DNA of 64,000 nucleotides. It comes from Kitasatospora viridis. GTDB lineage: Bacteria; Actinomycetota; Actinomycetes; Streptomycetales; Streptomycetaceae. The notes below the pieces were generated by a model. That model did no database searches. It had not been told where the DNA came from and saw nothing but the letters and a program-made list of their open reading frames with translations. The stretch lies in the NCBI RefSeq assembly GCF_007829815.1, contig NZ_VIWT01000002.1:558001-622000 (forward strand). Reading direction: 5' to 3'. The translations under genes were made by a program, and so were the position numbers. Positions 41,491-50,866 of this stretch are shown here, in pieces. Every line of letters starts with the position of its first letter. Position 1 is the first letter of the stretch.

Positions 41491-42342
41491 CTACTGGAGC
41501 TGTGTCGCCGTTCGGACGAGGTCGGCGACGGCCCTGGAGCGGCTGTGCGGTGGCCAGGCGATCACGGTGGTGACCTGCGGCGCGTCTACGACGGGCACGG
41601 CGGCGAGGTCGCCGTGCAGTTGGGCGCGGCAGGATTCCGGTGAGACCGCGCAGGCCCGGCCGAGCGCGACGAGCTGCAACAGCTGCGCGTGGTCGCGGAC
41701 TTGTGGGCCGGGGCCGGGAGGGTAGCTGCCGTCGGGGGCGGGCCAGCGCGGCAGGGGCAAGCCCGGCAGCGTGCTGATCTCGGCCATGCGCACGTCGGTC
41801 CGGGCGGTGAGCGGATGCCCGGCCGGCAGGATCACCACCTGGCCCTCCGTGCGGAGTTCTTCGGTGTGGAAGCCGGCGACCGAGTCGAACGGGCGGTGCA
41901 GCAGCGCGACGTCGGCCCGGCCCTCGCGCAGGAGTCGTGCCTGCTCGCCCGGGCCGCACAGGATCACGTCGACGGGGACCGCCGCGGGTGCGGCGGCGTA
42001 CGCGGCGAGGAGTTCGGCGAGCAGTTCACTGGACGCGTTGGCCTTGGTGACCAGGACCAGGCCGGGACTGCCGGTCGGGGACAGCGCGGCGCGGCGGGTG
42101 CGGCGCTCGGCGGCGTCGACGGCGTCGAGGGCGGCCCGGCCCTCGGTGAGCAGGACCGAGCCGGCCTCGGTCAGCGCGACGGTGCGGCTGGTCCGGTCCA
42201 ACAGCGTTGCCCCGAGGCGGCGTTCGAGCTGCTGGATCGCCCGGGACAGCGGCGGCTGCGCCATCCCGAGCCGCTGCGCGGCGCGCCCGAAGTGCAGTTC
42301 CTCAGCGACGGCGACGAAATACCGCAGTTCCCGGGTCTCCAT
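41491..42342 (-). CDS. LysR family transcriptional regulator
   Basis: 283 aa. N-terminal winged HTH (METRELRYFVAVAEELHFGRAAQRLGMAQPPLSRAIQQLERRLGA) and a periplasmic-binding-like effector domain. It is divergent from an SDR gene with a 95-bp shared region containing a LysR box, so it likely regulates that gene. Effector unknown. Start ATG at 42342. Confidence 0.9.
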   Translation of the reverse strand: METRELRYFVAVAEELHFGRAAQRLGMAQPPLSRAIQQLERRLGATLLDRTSRTVALTEAGSVLLTEGRAALDAVDAAERRTRRAALSPTGSPGLVLVTKANASSELLAELLAAYAAAPAAVPVDVILCGPGEQARLLREGRADVALLHRPFDSVAGFHTEELRTEGQVVILPAGHPLTARTDVRMAEISTLPGLPLPRWPAPDGSYPPGPGPQVRDHAQLLQLVALGRACAVSPESCRAQLHGDLAAVPVVDAPQVTTVIAWPPHSRSRAVADLVRTATQLQ

Positions 42343-42364
42343 GACGGCACAGTACCCCGCATCA

Positions 42365-42379
42365 ATACCTGGACGGTAT
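42365..42379. promoter_or_regulatory. LysR-type box between lysR and SDR genes
   Basis: ATACC-TGGAC-GGTAT is a perfect inverted repeat with the T-N11-A pattern, 22 bp from the LysR start and 58 bp from the SDR start. Confidence 0.65.
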
Positions 42380-42437
42380 CGGTGTAGCCCCGATCGGTCT
42401 TGGACCCCCGCCAGGGTCCGAGGGCAGCATGGTTCCC

Positions 42438-43169
42438 ATGAACGAAGGAACAGTTGCGCTGGTCACCGGCGCGAACAAGGGGATCGGCTACGAGATCGCG
42501 GCGGGCCTGGGCGCCCTCGGCTTGCGCGTCGGAATCGGCGCCCGCGACGACCGGCGCCGCCAGGCCGCGGTGGAGAAGCTGCGCGCGGCCGGCGTCGACG
42601 CGTTCGGCGTGCCGCTGGACGTGACCGACGACGCGAGCGCGGCCGCCGCCGCACAGCTGATCGAGGATCAGGCCGGGCGCCTGGACGTGCTCGTCAACAA
42701 CGCCGCCATCAGCGGCGGCATGCCGCAGGACCCGACCGGGGTCGATCCCGCCACCGTCCGGACGGTCGTGGAGACCAACGTGATCGGCGTCATCCGCGTC
42801 ACCAACGCGATGCTGCCGCTGCTGCGCCGCTCCGCCTCGCCGCGGATCGTCAACATGTCCAGCAGCGTCGGCTCGCTCACCCGGCAGTCGGACCCCGACG
42901 CCGAGCAGATCGCGGGCCCGGTGGCCGTGGCGTACGCGCCGTCGAAGACCTTCCTGAACGCCGTCACCCTCCAGTACGTCCGGGAGCTCCGCGGCACCAA
43001 CATCCTGATCAACGCCGCCTGCCCCGGCTACGTCGCGACCGACCTCAACGGCTTCCGCGGCTTCCGCACCCCCGAGCAGGGCGCGGCGATCGCCGTCAAA
43101 CTCGCGACCCTGCCCGACGACGGCCCGACCGGCCAGTTCTTCGACGACACCGGCGTGGTGCCCTGGTGA
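42438..43169 (+). CDS. classical short-chain dehydrogenase/reductase
   Basis: 243 aa. TGANKGIGYEI is the NAD(P) glycine motif (near 11-21), LVNNAAISGG the NNAG-type motif, NMSSSVGS the catalytic Ser, and YAPSKTFLNAV the Y-x-x-x-K pair, so all catalytic parts are present. KGIGYEIAAGL is typical of carbonyl reductase-like SDRs. ATG at 42438, just before which is a second in-frame ATG at 42429. The divergent LysR probably controls it. Confidence 0.88.
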   Translation: MNEGTVALVTGANKGIGYEIAAGLGALGLRVGIGARDDRRRQAAVEKLRAAGVDAFGVPLDVTDDASAAAAAQLIEDQAGRLDVLVNNAAISGGMPQDPTGVDPATVRTVVETNVIGVIRVTNAMLPLLRRSASPRIVNMSSSVGSLTRQSDPDAEQIAGPVAVAYAPSKTFLNAVTLQYVRELRGTNILINAACPGYVATDLNGFRGFRTPEQGAAIAVKLATLPDDGPTGQFFDDTGVVPW

Positions 43170-43191
43170 CGCGGATGTGAGCGCTGTCGCC

Positions 43192-43224
43192 GGGAGCCGG
43201 CCGCGCGTCGCGCGGCCGGCTCCC
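43192..43224. terminator. bidirectional terminator between SDR and S66 genes
   Basis: A perfect 15-bp stem with a 3-nt GTC loop, 22 bp after the SDR stop and 29 bp past the convergent S66 stop. Confidence 0.85.
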
Positions 43225-43253
43225 GACCGGACAAGCTCACCGGTCCCCGGTGC

Positions 43254-44273
43254 TCAGCCGACCGGCCCCGTCGTCCCGTGCGGCGCCGCCGCAGGTTCGA
43301 GCAGCGACAGCGTCCGCTCCCGCGCGTCGAGGGCGACGCGGATGCCCACCGGCATCGGCAGGTTGGGGCCGGCGTGCCCGACCTCGACGTTGCCCAGGAC
43401 CGGGATGTCGCGGTCGCCGAGGGCGTCGAGGACGATCTCGGCCAGGGTCGGGGACGCGCCGGGCTCAAGCCCGGCGATGTCGCGCGGAGTGCCCACGACC
43501 ATGCCCGCGATGCGGTCGAGGATGCCGCTGTGGCGCATCACCTGGAGGTAGTTCCACACGTACGAAGCCAGGCCGCCCAGCTCCTCCCAGAACAGCACCG
43601 CACCGTCGAACCGTTCGAGCGGCAGCGCGAAGGGCGTCGCCTGCGCCAGCACGATGCGGTTGATCACCCCGCCGACCAGCGGGCCCTCGACCCGACCGGG
43701 GCGCCAGCACTCCCACGACGGGCTCGACGGCAGGGCGCCGATCGCCTCGGTGCTGGTCAGCAACTCGGCGTAGAGCGCCTCCAGTTCGCGCTGGCGCTGC
43801 ACGGGCGCGGACCGCCAGTGACCGCCGAAGCCGGGGACGGCCATGTCGGCGTGGAACCCGACCAGGCCCGTGCGCGCGTGGAGCACCAGGTGCAGCAGTG
43901 AGATGTCGCTGTAGCCGAGGATCGGCTTGGGGTCGGCCTTGACCGCCTCGAAGTCGATCAGGTCGAGGTAGCCGAAGGCCATGTGGCCGCCGTCGCTGGC
44001 GACGATCGCGCGCACCTCGGGATCGCGCAGCAGACCGTTGAACTCCTTGGCGATCTCCTCCGGCGTGGCCACGCCCCACCAGTGGCGCTGCCCCACTTCG
44101 AGCAGCGGGGCCCGGCGCACGCGGAACCCCATCCGCTCCAGCACGACCACCGTCTGCTCGACGTTGGGCTCGTAGGCGGCCGTCAGCGGGCTGGACAGCG
44201 CGGCGATGACGACGAGATCTCCGGGCCTCAGGGCACGCGGGCGAAGCAGCCGGGGCAGTGCGGAATCAGTCAT
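43254..44273 (-). CDS. S66 family LD-carboxypeptidase / MccF-like peptidase
   Basis: 339 aa. Family blocks: LRPGDLVVIAALSSP, VRAIVASDGGHMAFGYLDLIDF (with nucleophile-region Ser), PILGYSDISLLHLVLHARTGLVGFH, LFWEELGG (catalytic Glu) and EVGHAGPNLPMPVG (catalytic His). S66 enzymes trim D-Ala from tetrapeptides in murein recycling or, as in MccF, break down microcin C-like toxic conjugates. Neighbours do not discriminate between the two. ATG at 44273; cytosolic. Confidence 0.85.
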   Translation of the reverse strand: MTDSALPRLLRPRALRPGDLVVIAALSSPLTAAYEPNVEQTVVVLERMGFRVRRAPLLEVGQRHWWGVATPEEIAKEFNGLLRDPEVRAIVASDGGHMAFGYLDLIDFEAVKADPKPILGYSDISLLHLVLHARTGLVGFHADMAVPGFGGHWRSAPVQRQRELEALYAELLTSTEAIGALPSSPSWECWRPGRVEGPLVGGVINRIVLAQATPFALPLERFDGAVLFWEELGGLASYVWNYLQVMRHSGILDRIAGMVVGTPRDIAGLEPGASPTLAEIVLDALGDRDIPVLGNVEVGHAGPNLPMPVGIRVALDARERTLSLLEPAAAPHGTTGPVG

Positions 44274-44493
44274 GGCGCCAGTGTTGCCGGTGCCATCGAG
44301 GGGGGCACCCGATTTTCGCCGACCACGGCTGGACGCACCGTCAGTTGGGGTTCGTGCAAAGGCGTCGAGATCCCGCTGGAATGTCGGCGGAACGCGCGCT
44401 GGGGTGGGCCATCGCGCCAGCTGGCTCGGTGTGCGTCGGTGCGCCTCGGTGTCGCAGGGACAGTGGCAGCCTGGCAGCCGATCTGCGGCCAAT

Positions 44494-44534
44494 GCCACCA
44501 AAAGTCCCCAAGGTTCGCCATCAAAATTCCCCAA
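44494..44534 (+). repeat. 18-bp direct repeat upstream of the collagenase
   Basis: GCCACCAAAAGTCCCCAA (44494-44511) and GCCATCAAAATTCCCCAA (44517-44534) share 16 of 18 bases with a 23-bp period, about two helical turns. They lie in an A+T-rich part of the 385-bp gap (44274-44658), 125-165 bp before the collagenase start. I see no gene in that gap. The pair may be a regulator site. Confidence 0.55.
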
Positions 44535-44658
44535 AAACATTAATGACATGTCACACCCTATTGATCTGGCAGTTTCGTGCGTGAGACGGTGCCAGGCAGT
44601 GCCTCGTCCCCCTTCCCTCACCGAGGCGCGTCCAGTGGACCCCCACCAAGGAGTGACG

Positions 44659-47205
44659 ATGCGTCAGCCGTCAAGGCTGCCCCGGATCATGGCTGTGCTT
44701 GCCGCAACAAGCACCGCCATCACCGCTTTTGCCACCACCCCGAGCTTCGCCGCCGCGCCCGCGAAGCCCACCCCGCAGATCGGCCAGGCCGCGAACCCCG
44801 ACCGCGGTCCGAGCCCGACCGGCAGCATCGCCAGTGTCAGCAGCGCCGTCGACGGCGGTGCGCAGAACGGCCGGACCGCCCCCACCCTGCTGCCCCCGCG
44901 CGCGCCGCAGACCGCCGCCCCCGAGGCCGCCCCGGCTCCGGCCAAGTCCAAGCCCGCCGCCGCCTCCCGTGCCGCCGGACAGGCGGCCACCGCCGCCACT
45001 TCGTGCACCCCGGCGGACTTCTCCGGCCGCACCGGGGCGGCCCTGGTCTCGTTCATCGAGGGCTCGACCGAGGACTGCATCAGCTCGCTCTACCCGCTCC
45101 GAGGCAGCGTCGCCACCTCGGTGTTCAAGGAGAGCCAGATGACAGCCGTGGCCAACGGCTTCCAGAGCTCCGCCGCGGCCTACACCGGGGACAACTCGAC
45201 CGGGCTGTTCCAGCTGATCTACTTCCTCCAGGGCGGCTACTTCGTCCAGTCCAACGACGTCGCGGACATACCCGCGTACGACGCCTCGCTGACCAACCCG
45301 GTGCAGGCAGGACTCGACGCCATCGTGGCCAGCCCGCACTTCACCGACGTCACCGACGGCAACGGCACGGTCGCCGGCCAGGCGATGATCCTGAGCGACT
45401 CCGCCAACCTGCAGGCCCGTTACATCAACACCTACAAGCAGGTGTTGAACGGCTACAACAGCTCGTACGACTCGTCGCGGGCCATGGTGGGCTTCGTCAA
45501 CGACGTGTTCACCCCGATCTTCCGCGGCCACCAGCAGCCGGCCTACGTCGCCGCGGTCACCGCCGACCCGAGCCTGATCACCACGCTCGACACCTTCGCG
45601 CAGAACCACCTCTCGATGCTCGGCGGCAGCGAGAGCTTCCTCGACGCGAACGCCGCGCTGGAGACCTCCCGGTTCAGCGAGCACCCGGCCCTGCTGCCCG
45701 TGGTCAAGCCGATGGTCCAGCAGCTGCTCTCCGAGACGCAGATCAGCGGCCCGACCGCATCCGTCTGGGCGCCCGTGGCCGGCATGATCAACTATGCCGA
45801 CCCGAACAACTGCTCCTACTACAACACCTGCAACCTGCCGACCCGGCTCAAGGCCGCCGCGCTGCCGATCAGCTACACCTGCGACTCGACGCACAGCATC
45901 CTGGCGCAGAGCCTGACCGCCGCCGACCTCACGGCCGTCTGCACCAGCCTGGAGAACCAGGACGGCTTCGTCCACAACCTGGTCAAGGACAACGGCCCGA
46001 TCCCCGGCCAGTACGAGAACACGCTGCAGATGGTGGTCTTCGCCTCCCCGCAGGACTACCAGACCTACGCGGGCGGGATCTACGGGATCGCCACCAACAA
46101 CGGCGGCATGACCCTGGTCGGCGACCCGACCAACCCGGCCAACCAGCCGATCTCGATCACTTACCAGAACGGCAACGACGGCTTCACCGCCGGAGTCTGG
46201 AACCTCAACCACGAGTTCACCCACGCCCTCGACGGCCGCCTGGACATGAAGGGCAACTTCACCCAGCAGACCGCCGTGCCGGACGTGTGGTGGATCGAGG
46301 GCGTCGCCGAGTACGTCTCCTACACCTACCGCAACGTCACCGACACCGGCGCGGTGGCCGTGGCCCCGCTGCACACCTACGCGCTCAGCACGCTGTTCCA
46401 GAACACCTACGAGAACAGCGACACCACCCGCACCTACCCGTGGGGCTACCTCGCCGTCCGCTACATGGTCGAGAAGCACCCGGACGTCATCCAGAACATG
46501 CTGAGCCACTTCCGCACCGGCGACTACACCGGCGGCTACGCGGTCTACAACTCGATCGGCACCGCCTACGACGCCGACTTCAACACCTGGCTGGACGCCT
46601 GCGCCGCCGGCGCCTGCGTGGTGCCCGGCACCCCGAGCCCCTCGTTCTACGTCGGTGCCAACGGTCTGAACGTGCAGTTCTCCGACACCTCGACCGAGAT
46701 CGGCAGCGGCAGCATCGTCTCCGAGGCCTGGAACTTCGGCGACGGCGCCACCGCCACGGGCCGGTACCCGACGCACAGCTTCGCCGCGGCCGGCACCTAC
46801 AACGTGAGCATCACGGTGACCGACAACTACGGCAAGTCCGAGACCACCACGGAGCCGGTCACCCTGAGCACCGCGCAGATGTGCGGCTCGACCAACACCC
46901 AGCTGCTGGACCGGAACTGCTACCGGGCCAACCAGTCCGCGACCGCGGGCAACCTGGACTACTACTACATCTACCTGCCGGCCGGCACCACCACGCTCAA
47001 CGTCACCGCCAACGGCGGCACCGGCACCGCCTACCTGCTCTACAACCCCAACACCTGGGCCACGCCCTCCGCCTACACCACCGGCTCGACGGCCAACGGC
47101 ACCACCCAGAGCCTCACCGTCACCAACACCACGGCCGGCTACCGCTACATCAGCCTCTACGCCCAGACCACCTTCAGCGGCGTGACCATCACCACCCAGT
47201 ACTGA
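44659..47205 (+). CDS. secreted M9 family collagenase-like metalloprotease
   Basis: 848 aa. Sec signal peptide (about 1-32, FATTPSFAAAPA), a long Ala/Pro/Gly-rich linker, an M9 N-terminal helical domain (about 110-400), then the catalytic domain with zinc motif LNHEFTHALDGR (HExxH, near 518) and the third-ligand region WWIEGVAEYVSY (Glu, near 546). A PKD domain (AWNFGDGATATGRYPTHSF) and a PPC-type C-terminal beta domain (NLDYYYIYLPAGTTTLNVTANGG) follow and would bind substrate. It should degrade collagen or similar animal or insect matrix. AAGGAG precedes the ATG. A very strong terminator follows. Confidence 0.92.
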   Translation: MRQPSRLPRIMAVLAATSTAITAFATTPSFAAAPAKPTPQIGQAANPDRGPSPTGSIASVSSAVDGGAQNGRTAPTLLPPRAPQTAAPEAAPAPAKSKPAAASRAAGQAATAATSCTPADFSGRTGAALVSFIEGSTEDCISSLYPLRGSVATSVFKESQMTAVANGFQSSAAAYTGDNSTGLFQLIYFLQGGYFVQSNDVADIPAYDASLTNPVQAGLDAIVASPHFTDVTDGNGTVAGQAMILSDSANLQARYINTYKQVLNGYNSSYDSSRAMVGFVNDVFTPIFRGHQQPAYVAAVTADPSLITTLDTFAQNHLSMLGGSESFLDANAALETSRFSEHPALLPVVKPMVQQLLSETQISGPTASVWAPVAGMINYADPNNCSYYNTCNLPTRLKAAALPISYTCDSTHSILAQSLTAADLTAVCTSLENQDGFVHNLVKDNGPIPGQYENTLQMVVFASPQDYQTYAGGIYGIATNNGGMTLVGDPTNPANQPISITYQNGNDGFTAGVWNLNHEFTHALDGRLDMKGNFTQQTAVPDVWWIEGVAEYVSYTYRNVTDTGAVAVAPLHTYALSTLFQNTYENSDTTRTYPWGYLAVRYMVEKHPDVIQNMLSHFRTGDYTGGYAVYNSIGTAYDADFNTWLDACAAGACVVPGTPSPSFYVGANGLNVQFSDTSTEIGSGSIVSEAWNFGDGATATGRYPTHSFAAAGTYNVSITVTDNYGKSETTTEPVTLSTAQMCGSTNTQLLDRNCYRANQSATAGNLDYYYIYLPAGTTTLNVTANGGTGTAYLLYNPNTWATPSAYTTGSTANGTTQSLTVTNTTAGYRYISLYAQTTFSGVTITTQY

Positions 47206-47210
47206 CAGCT

Positions 47211-47258
47211 GTGGGTGGTGGCGGCCCGGGGCTTCGGCCCCGGGCCGCCACCACCCAC
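47211..47258 (+). terminator. 22-bp-stem terminator with UUCG tetraloop
   Basis: A perfect 22-bp stem closes on TTCG, 5 bp after the collagenase stop. This is the longest perfect hairpin in the window; the UUCG loop makes it very stable. It also serves the convergent GNAT gene. Confidence 0.92.
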
Positions 47259-47279
47259 GCACCGGTGGTCGGACGGGAG

Positions 47280-48068
47280 TCAGCTCAACGGGACGGCGTA
47301 GATCGGCTCCTGGCCGAAGGACGTGAAGCCCGCCTTGCGCAGGATCGGGGCCGAAGTGACCACGTTCCCCTTCACCAGGGCCATCCGCGCGCCGTGCGCC
47401 ACCGCGTAGGACAGCCGCGACTCGACCAGCGCCCGGTAGATGCCCCGGCCGCGCTCGGCGGGCACCACGACCCCGCCCGACAGCCGGGCGACGCCGTCCA
47501 CCAGCGAGAGGCCGCCGAAGCCGACCGGCGCCCCGTCCACGTACGCGACCAGCATGCCGCCACCACCCGCGGGGACGGCGGCCGCGTACTTGGCCGCCGC
47601 CGCCTCGATCTGCTCGTCGGGCGGCAGTTCCCCACCGAACCCGACGACCGCGACCGCCGATCCGTCCCGCGCGGTCTCGAAGTCGGTGGCCCAACGCACC
47701 GTCAGGTCCGCCGTGGGCGGCGGCAGTACGGGTATCTCCTGGCCCAGGTCCCTGGCCAGGACCTCCAGGGTGAGCTTCACCTGCCCGCCGCGCGCGGTCA
47801 GCTCGCCCGCCAGCCCGGCCGGCGCGCCGAGCCCCACCTCCCAGTCCAGCACCGGCACTTCGAACGCCCGCGCCCGCTCGATCACCGCGTCCACGGCCGC
47901 ACCGAGCGGCCCGGACCCGGTCGGCGTGAAGGCCAGCACCGACAGGTCCCAGGCGAAGTGCTCGGGCAGCCGCACCAGCGTGAACCCGTCGCCCTCGACG
48001 ACCTCGGCATCGTCCGGGGCCCACATCCAGGCCGCACTCGCGGCCGCGACATCAGTAGCGCTCAACAT
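47280..48068 (-). CDS. GNAT family N-acetyltransferase
   Basis: 262 aa. Only the C-terminal half shows the GNAT fold: LVAYVDGAPVGFGGLSLVDGVARLSGGVVVPAERGRGIYRALVESRL has the acetyl-CoA motif (R-G-R-G-I), then LVKGNVVTSAPILRKAGFTSFGQE. The N-terminal half may be a second, degenerate GNAT-like domain. Substrate unknown. Start ATG at 48068 or 48077. Confidence 0.82.
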   Translation of the reverse strand: MLSATDVAAASAAWMWAPDDAEVVEGDGFTLVRLPEHFAWDLSVLAFTPTGSGPLGAAVDAVIERARAFEVPVLDWEVGLGAPAGLAGELTARGGQVKLTLEVLARDLGQEIPVLPPPTADLTVRWATDFETARDGSAVAVVGFGGELPPDEQIEAAAAKYAAAVPAGGGGMLVAYVDGAPVGFGGLSLVDGVARLSGGVVVPAERGRGIYRALVESRLSYAVAHGARMALVKGNVVTSAPILRKAGFTSFGQEPIYAVPLS

Positions 48069-48130
48069 GCGCCGCATCCTAACCGTCCCGCCCTGGCCGC
48101 CCGGCCGCCCGGCGGCCGCGGAGCGGTCGG

Positions 48131-48694
48131 CTAACGCGCCACGCGGTAGCGGAGGTAGACGACCCGTGAGGCGAAGGTGCGGGTCTCGACGAGTTGCAGG
48201 TCCACCCGGCGCTCGTGCTGCGGGAAGAACGGAATGCCGCCGCCGACCAGCACCGGGTAGACCCTGGCCCGGTACTCGTCGATCAGACCCAACTCGGCCG
48301 CCCCGGCAGCGAGGGTCGCACCGCCGATCGCGATGTCACCGTCCCCCGGCTCGGCCCGCAACCGCTCGACCTCCTCCGCCAGGCCGCCGGAGGCCAGCCG
48401 GGCATTGCCCTGCACCGCCGACAGCGTCCGGGAGAACACCACCTTGGGGAGCGCCTTCCAGGCCGCGGCGAACTCGACCGTCGAGAAGCCGAGCTCGGGA
48501 TCCTGCTCGGCGGTCTCCCAGCACACCATCGTCTCGTACAGCCGTCGCCCCAACAGGTGCACGCCCGCCTCCCGCACCTCGTCGGTGGCGAAGCGGAAGA
48601 CCTCCTCGTCGGGCGGCGTCCAGTCGAAGCCGCCGTCCGGCCCGACGATGTAGCCGTCCAGTGAGACGCCCATCGAGTACGTCACGCGGTGCAT
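48131..48694 (-). CDS. dihydrofolate reductase-like (RibD C-terminal) reductase
   Basis: 187 aa. VTYSMGVSLDGYIVGPDGGFDWTPPDEEVFRF, LLGRRLYETM, KVVFSRTL and IGGATLAAGAAELGLIDEYRARVYPVLVGGGIPFF are hallmarks of the DHFR-like RibD C-terminal family. These are NADPH-linked reductases, usually of unknown substrate and often present in several copies in Streptomyces. GAGGAGGG lies before the ATG. Confidence 0.88.
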   Translation of the reverse strand: MHRVTYSMGVSLDGYIVGPDGGFDWTPPDEEVFRFATDEVREAGVHLLGRRLYETMVCWETAEQDPELGFSTVEFAAAWKALPKVVFSRTLSAVQGNARLASGGLAEEVERLRAEPGDGDIAIGGATLAAGAAELGLIDEYRARVYPVLVGGGIPFFPQHERRVDLQLVETRTFASRVVYLRYRVAR

Positions 48695-48816
48695 CAGAAA
48701 CCCTCCTCGGCAACGGGTTCGACACTACGACCGCCGAACGCCGACGGGCACCCGCGACGCGGGGTTCGCGGGGCCGAGTCACCTCGCGGGGTCAGTTCGT
48801 TGCGAACGCCCCGGGC

Positions 48817-49101
48817 TCAGGCCCGATACGTGCCCTTCCGGCTCCACAGCACCACGGTGCCGTCGCGGCCGCCTGCGGCGGCGAGCAAGAAATGGCCGAC
48901 GACCTGCGCACCGGCGGCCCGCTTGGCTTCCTCCAGGGCGCCGACCGCTTCCATCAGCTCCCGGGCGAAGGCGGGGTCCTGCTCGGCTGCTGCCGCCAGT
49001 TCCCGCTCGACGTTCCCCCGGGTCAGCGCGCTCGGCTCCGTCTGACCGATCGCCGCCTCCCGCTCCAGCCGCGCGAGCTCCCCGCCCACGCGAATACGCA
49101 T
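48817..49101 (-). CDS. small hypothetical protein, helical
   Basis: About 94 aa from the ATG at 49101. GGELARLEREAAIG and RELMEAVGALEEAKRAAGAQ look like a helical, coiled-coil-prone region, ending in a short strand-like tail. It resembles the helical N-terminal regions of STAND/effector-associated Streptomyces proteins without their ATPase. It may be a fragment. No clear ribosome binding site. Confidence 0.4.
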   Translation of the reverse strand: MRIRVGGELARLEREAAIGQTEPSALTRGNVERELAAAAEQDPAFARELMEAVGALEEAKRAAGAQVVGHFLLAAAGGRDGTVVLWSRKGTYRA

Positions 49102-49315
49102 GCGACCGCGGTCTCGATCATGATCGTCACAATGCCCCTCACGTCCCGGCCCCGGGGACGAACCCCCTTCCCTTCCCACCCGGTCGCGCTCCCACCCCGG
49201 CCGCGTCGTGAGCCCGGTGCTCGGAGCCGGATCGTGTGACGAGTTCTCAGGGACGGGGAACCGAGTGAAGAGCAGCTGACGTCTCCCGAATGATCAAGCT
49301 TGAGGAGACGACGCA

Positions 49316-50152
49316 GTGCGGATCTACATCAGCGCGGACATGGAAGGCGTCACGGGGCTCGTGGACGCCGACGACGTCCAGCCGGGCGGCCGGGACTACG
49401 AGCGCGGACGGCTGATGATGGCGGAGGACGTCAACGCCGCCATCAGGGGCGCCCTCGCGGCCGGTGCCACCGACATCACCGTCAACGACGCGCACGGCCC
49501 GATGCGCAACCTCCTCCCCGAGGCGCTGCACCCGGCGGCGCGCCTCATCCGCGGCAAGCCCAAGCAGATGCTCATGCTCGAAGGCCTCACCTCCGAGCAC
49601 GACGCCGTGCTCTGCGTCGGCTACCACTCGCGGGCCGGTGAGCTCGGCGTGCTGAGTCACAGCTTCATGGGCCACGAGATCGAGGACATCTGGCTGGACG
49701 GCCGGCCCGTGGGCGAGATCGGCCTGGCCCACGCCACCGCGGCCGCCATCGGCGTGCCGGTGGCGGCGCTCACCGGTGACGACCGCGCCTGCGTGGAGAT
49801 GACGGACTGGGACGCCTCGGTGACGACCGTGGCCGTGAAGCACGCGCGGGACCGCTTCACGGCAGACCTGCGCCCGGCGGACGAAGCCCGTGCGGCCATC
49901 GAGCAGGCGGTCGCCGCCAGTCTCGCCGCACTCCCGAAGGCTCCGGCCATCGATCCGGCTCCGGCCCCGGCCACTCTGACGGTCCGTTGGCAGTCGGCGT
50001 CGGTGGCCTCGACGCTGCTGGGAATTCCCGGGGTCACCTCGGTCGATGCCCGGACCGTGCAGGCCGAAGGCGCCCTGCCCAGCCTCTACCGGCTGTTCGG
50101 CGTGTGGATGCGAGTGGCGGCGTCCCTGACCAACCAGGCGCCGTACTGCTGA
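49316..50152 (+). CDS. M55 family D-aminopeptidase (DppA-like)
   Basis: 278 aa from the GTG at 49316. The zinc and catalytic residues of DppA can be placed: D8 and E10 in ISADMEGVTG, H60 in VNDAHG, H104 in VGYHSRAG, H115 in VLSHSFMG, and a Glu at 134 in PVGEIGLAH. The enzyme releases D-amino acids from D-Ala-containing peptides, forms a decamer in B. subtilis, and could recycle peptidoglycan. GAGGAG lies upstream. A perfect TCAAGCTTGA palindrome (49294-49303) overlaps the leader. Confidence 0.9.
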   Translation: MRIYISADMEGVTGLVDADDVQPGGRDYERGRLMMAEDVNAAIRGALAAGATDITVNDAHGPMRNLLPEALHPAARLIRGKPKQMLMLEGLTSEHDAVLCVGYHSRAGELGVLSHSFMGHEIEDIWLDGRPVGEIGLAHATAAAIGVPVAALTGDDRACVEMTDWDASVTTVAVKHARDRFTADLRPADEARAAIEQAVAASLAALPKAPAIDPAPAPATLTVRWQSASVASTLLGIPGVTSVDARTVQAEGALPSLYRLFGVWMRVAASLTNQAPYC

Positions 50153-50365
50153 CCGGCGGAGGGCGCTTGGTTCGGACGAGGTAGGTCCCGCCTGGCGCCG
50201 GGGTGATGGAGACGGGCAGCGCCGCATGGTGGCCTGAGCGAGGTGCGCCGCGCGGCCCGGACGAGAGCCTCTGTGATGGGTGGGATCCACGACCGGCCGT
50301 CCCGGCCGGCCGCGTCCCGCTGTGCGGCCGCCCGGATCAGGCAGGTCCACTTGTCGCCTTCGGGT

Positions 50366-50785
50366 TCAGGCACTCGCCCGGATCTCGCGTACGGTCCGGG
50401 CGAACTCCTCGACTCCCTCCCGAAGTTCACCACCCATCAGCTCGATCGCCCACCCGCGCTGAGCCGCCGTCGAGTGGCGCATCGCGGCGATGTACCCGAT
50501 GGCAGCAGTGAGTTCCTCGGCCGTCGTCACGAGCTCCTGCGGGGCGAAGAGTTGGACGTCCGCCCGGTGGCGCCGCCAGCAGGTCAGGTACTCCCGGGCG
50601 GCCGCCTCGGGGTCGGTGTCCGGGGCGAGGCGGTCGAGCACGGCCTGGGCGGCGGCGTACAGGTCGCGGTAGGCGTCGAGCAGTCGGTGCTGCGGGTCGG
50701 GCGCACCGAAGCTGAGCACTCCGGTGAGGGAGTCGGCCTGCACCACGTGCCCGACCGATCCGCCCTCGACTCTGTTCCTGTTCAA
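50366..50785 (-). CDS. hypothetical SAV_6107-like helical protein
   Basis: 139 aa from a TTG at 50785. HRLLDAYRDLYAAAQAVLDRLAPDTDPEAAAREYLTCWRRHRADVQLF and TAAIGYIAAMRHSTAAQRGWAIELM suggest an all-helical protein. A later start near the GTG pair at 50741-50746 is possible. It resembles small helical Streptomyces proteins of unknown function; the family label is tentative. The 213-bp gap before it (50153-50365) holds nothing I can support. Confidence 0.55.
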   Translation of the reverse strand: MNRNRVEGGSVGHVVQADSLTGVLSFGAPDPQHRLLDAYRDLYAAAQAVLDRLAPDTDPEAAAREYLTCWRRHRADVQLFAPQELVTTAEELTAAIGYIAAMRHSTAAQRGWAIELMGGELREGVEEFARTVREIRASA

Positions 50786-50866
50786 GCTTCCCCCTGTCGC
50801 TCACAAGAACCCGGTACGGCGTACCGACTCTAACCCCGCCTCCGACCCCCTGGCGAGCGGCAGCGG

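Noticed and set aside
44671..48024. 1117-codon minus-strand frame opposite the collagenase
   Set aside because: Shadow frame; it would read through a 22-bp-stem terminator and the GNAT gene.
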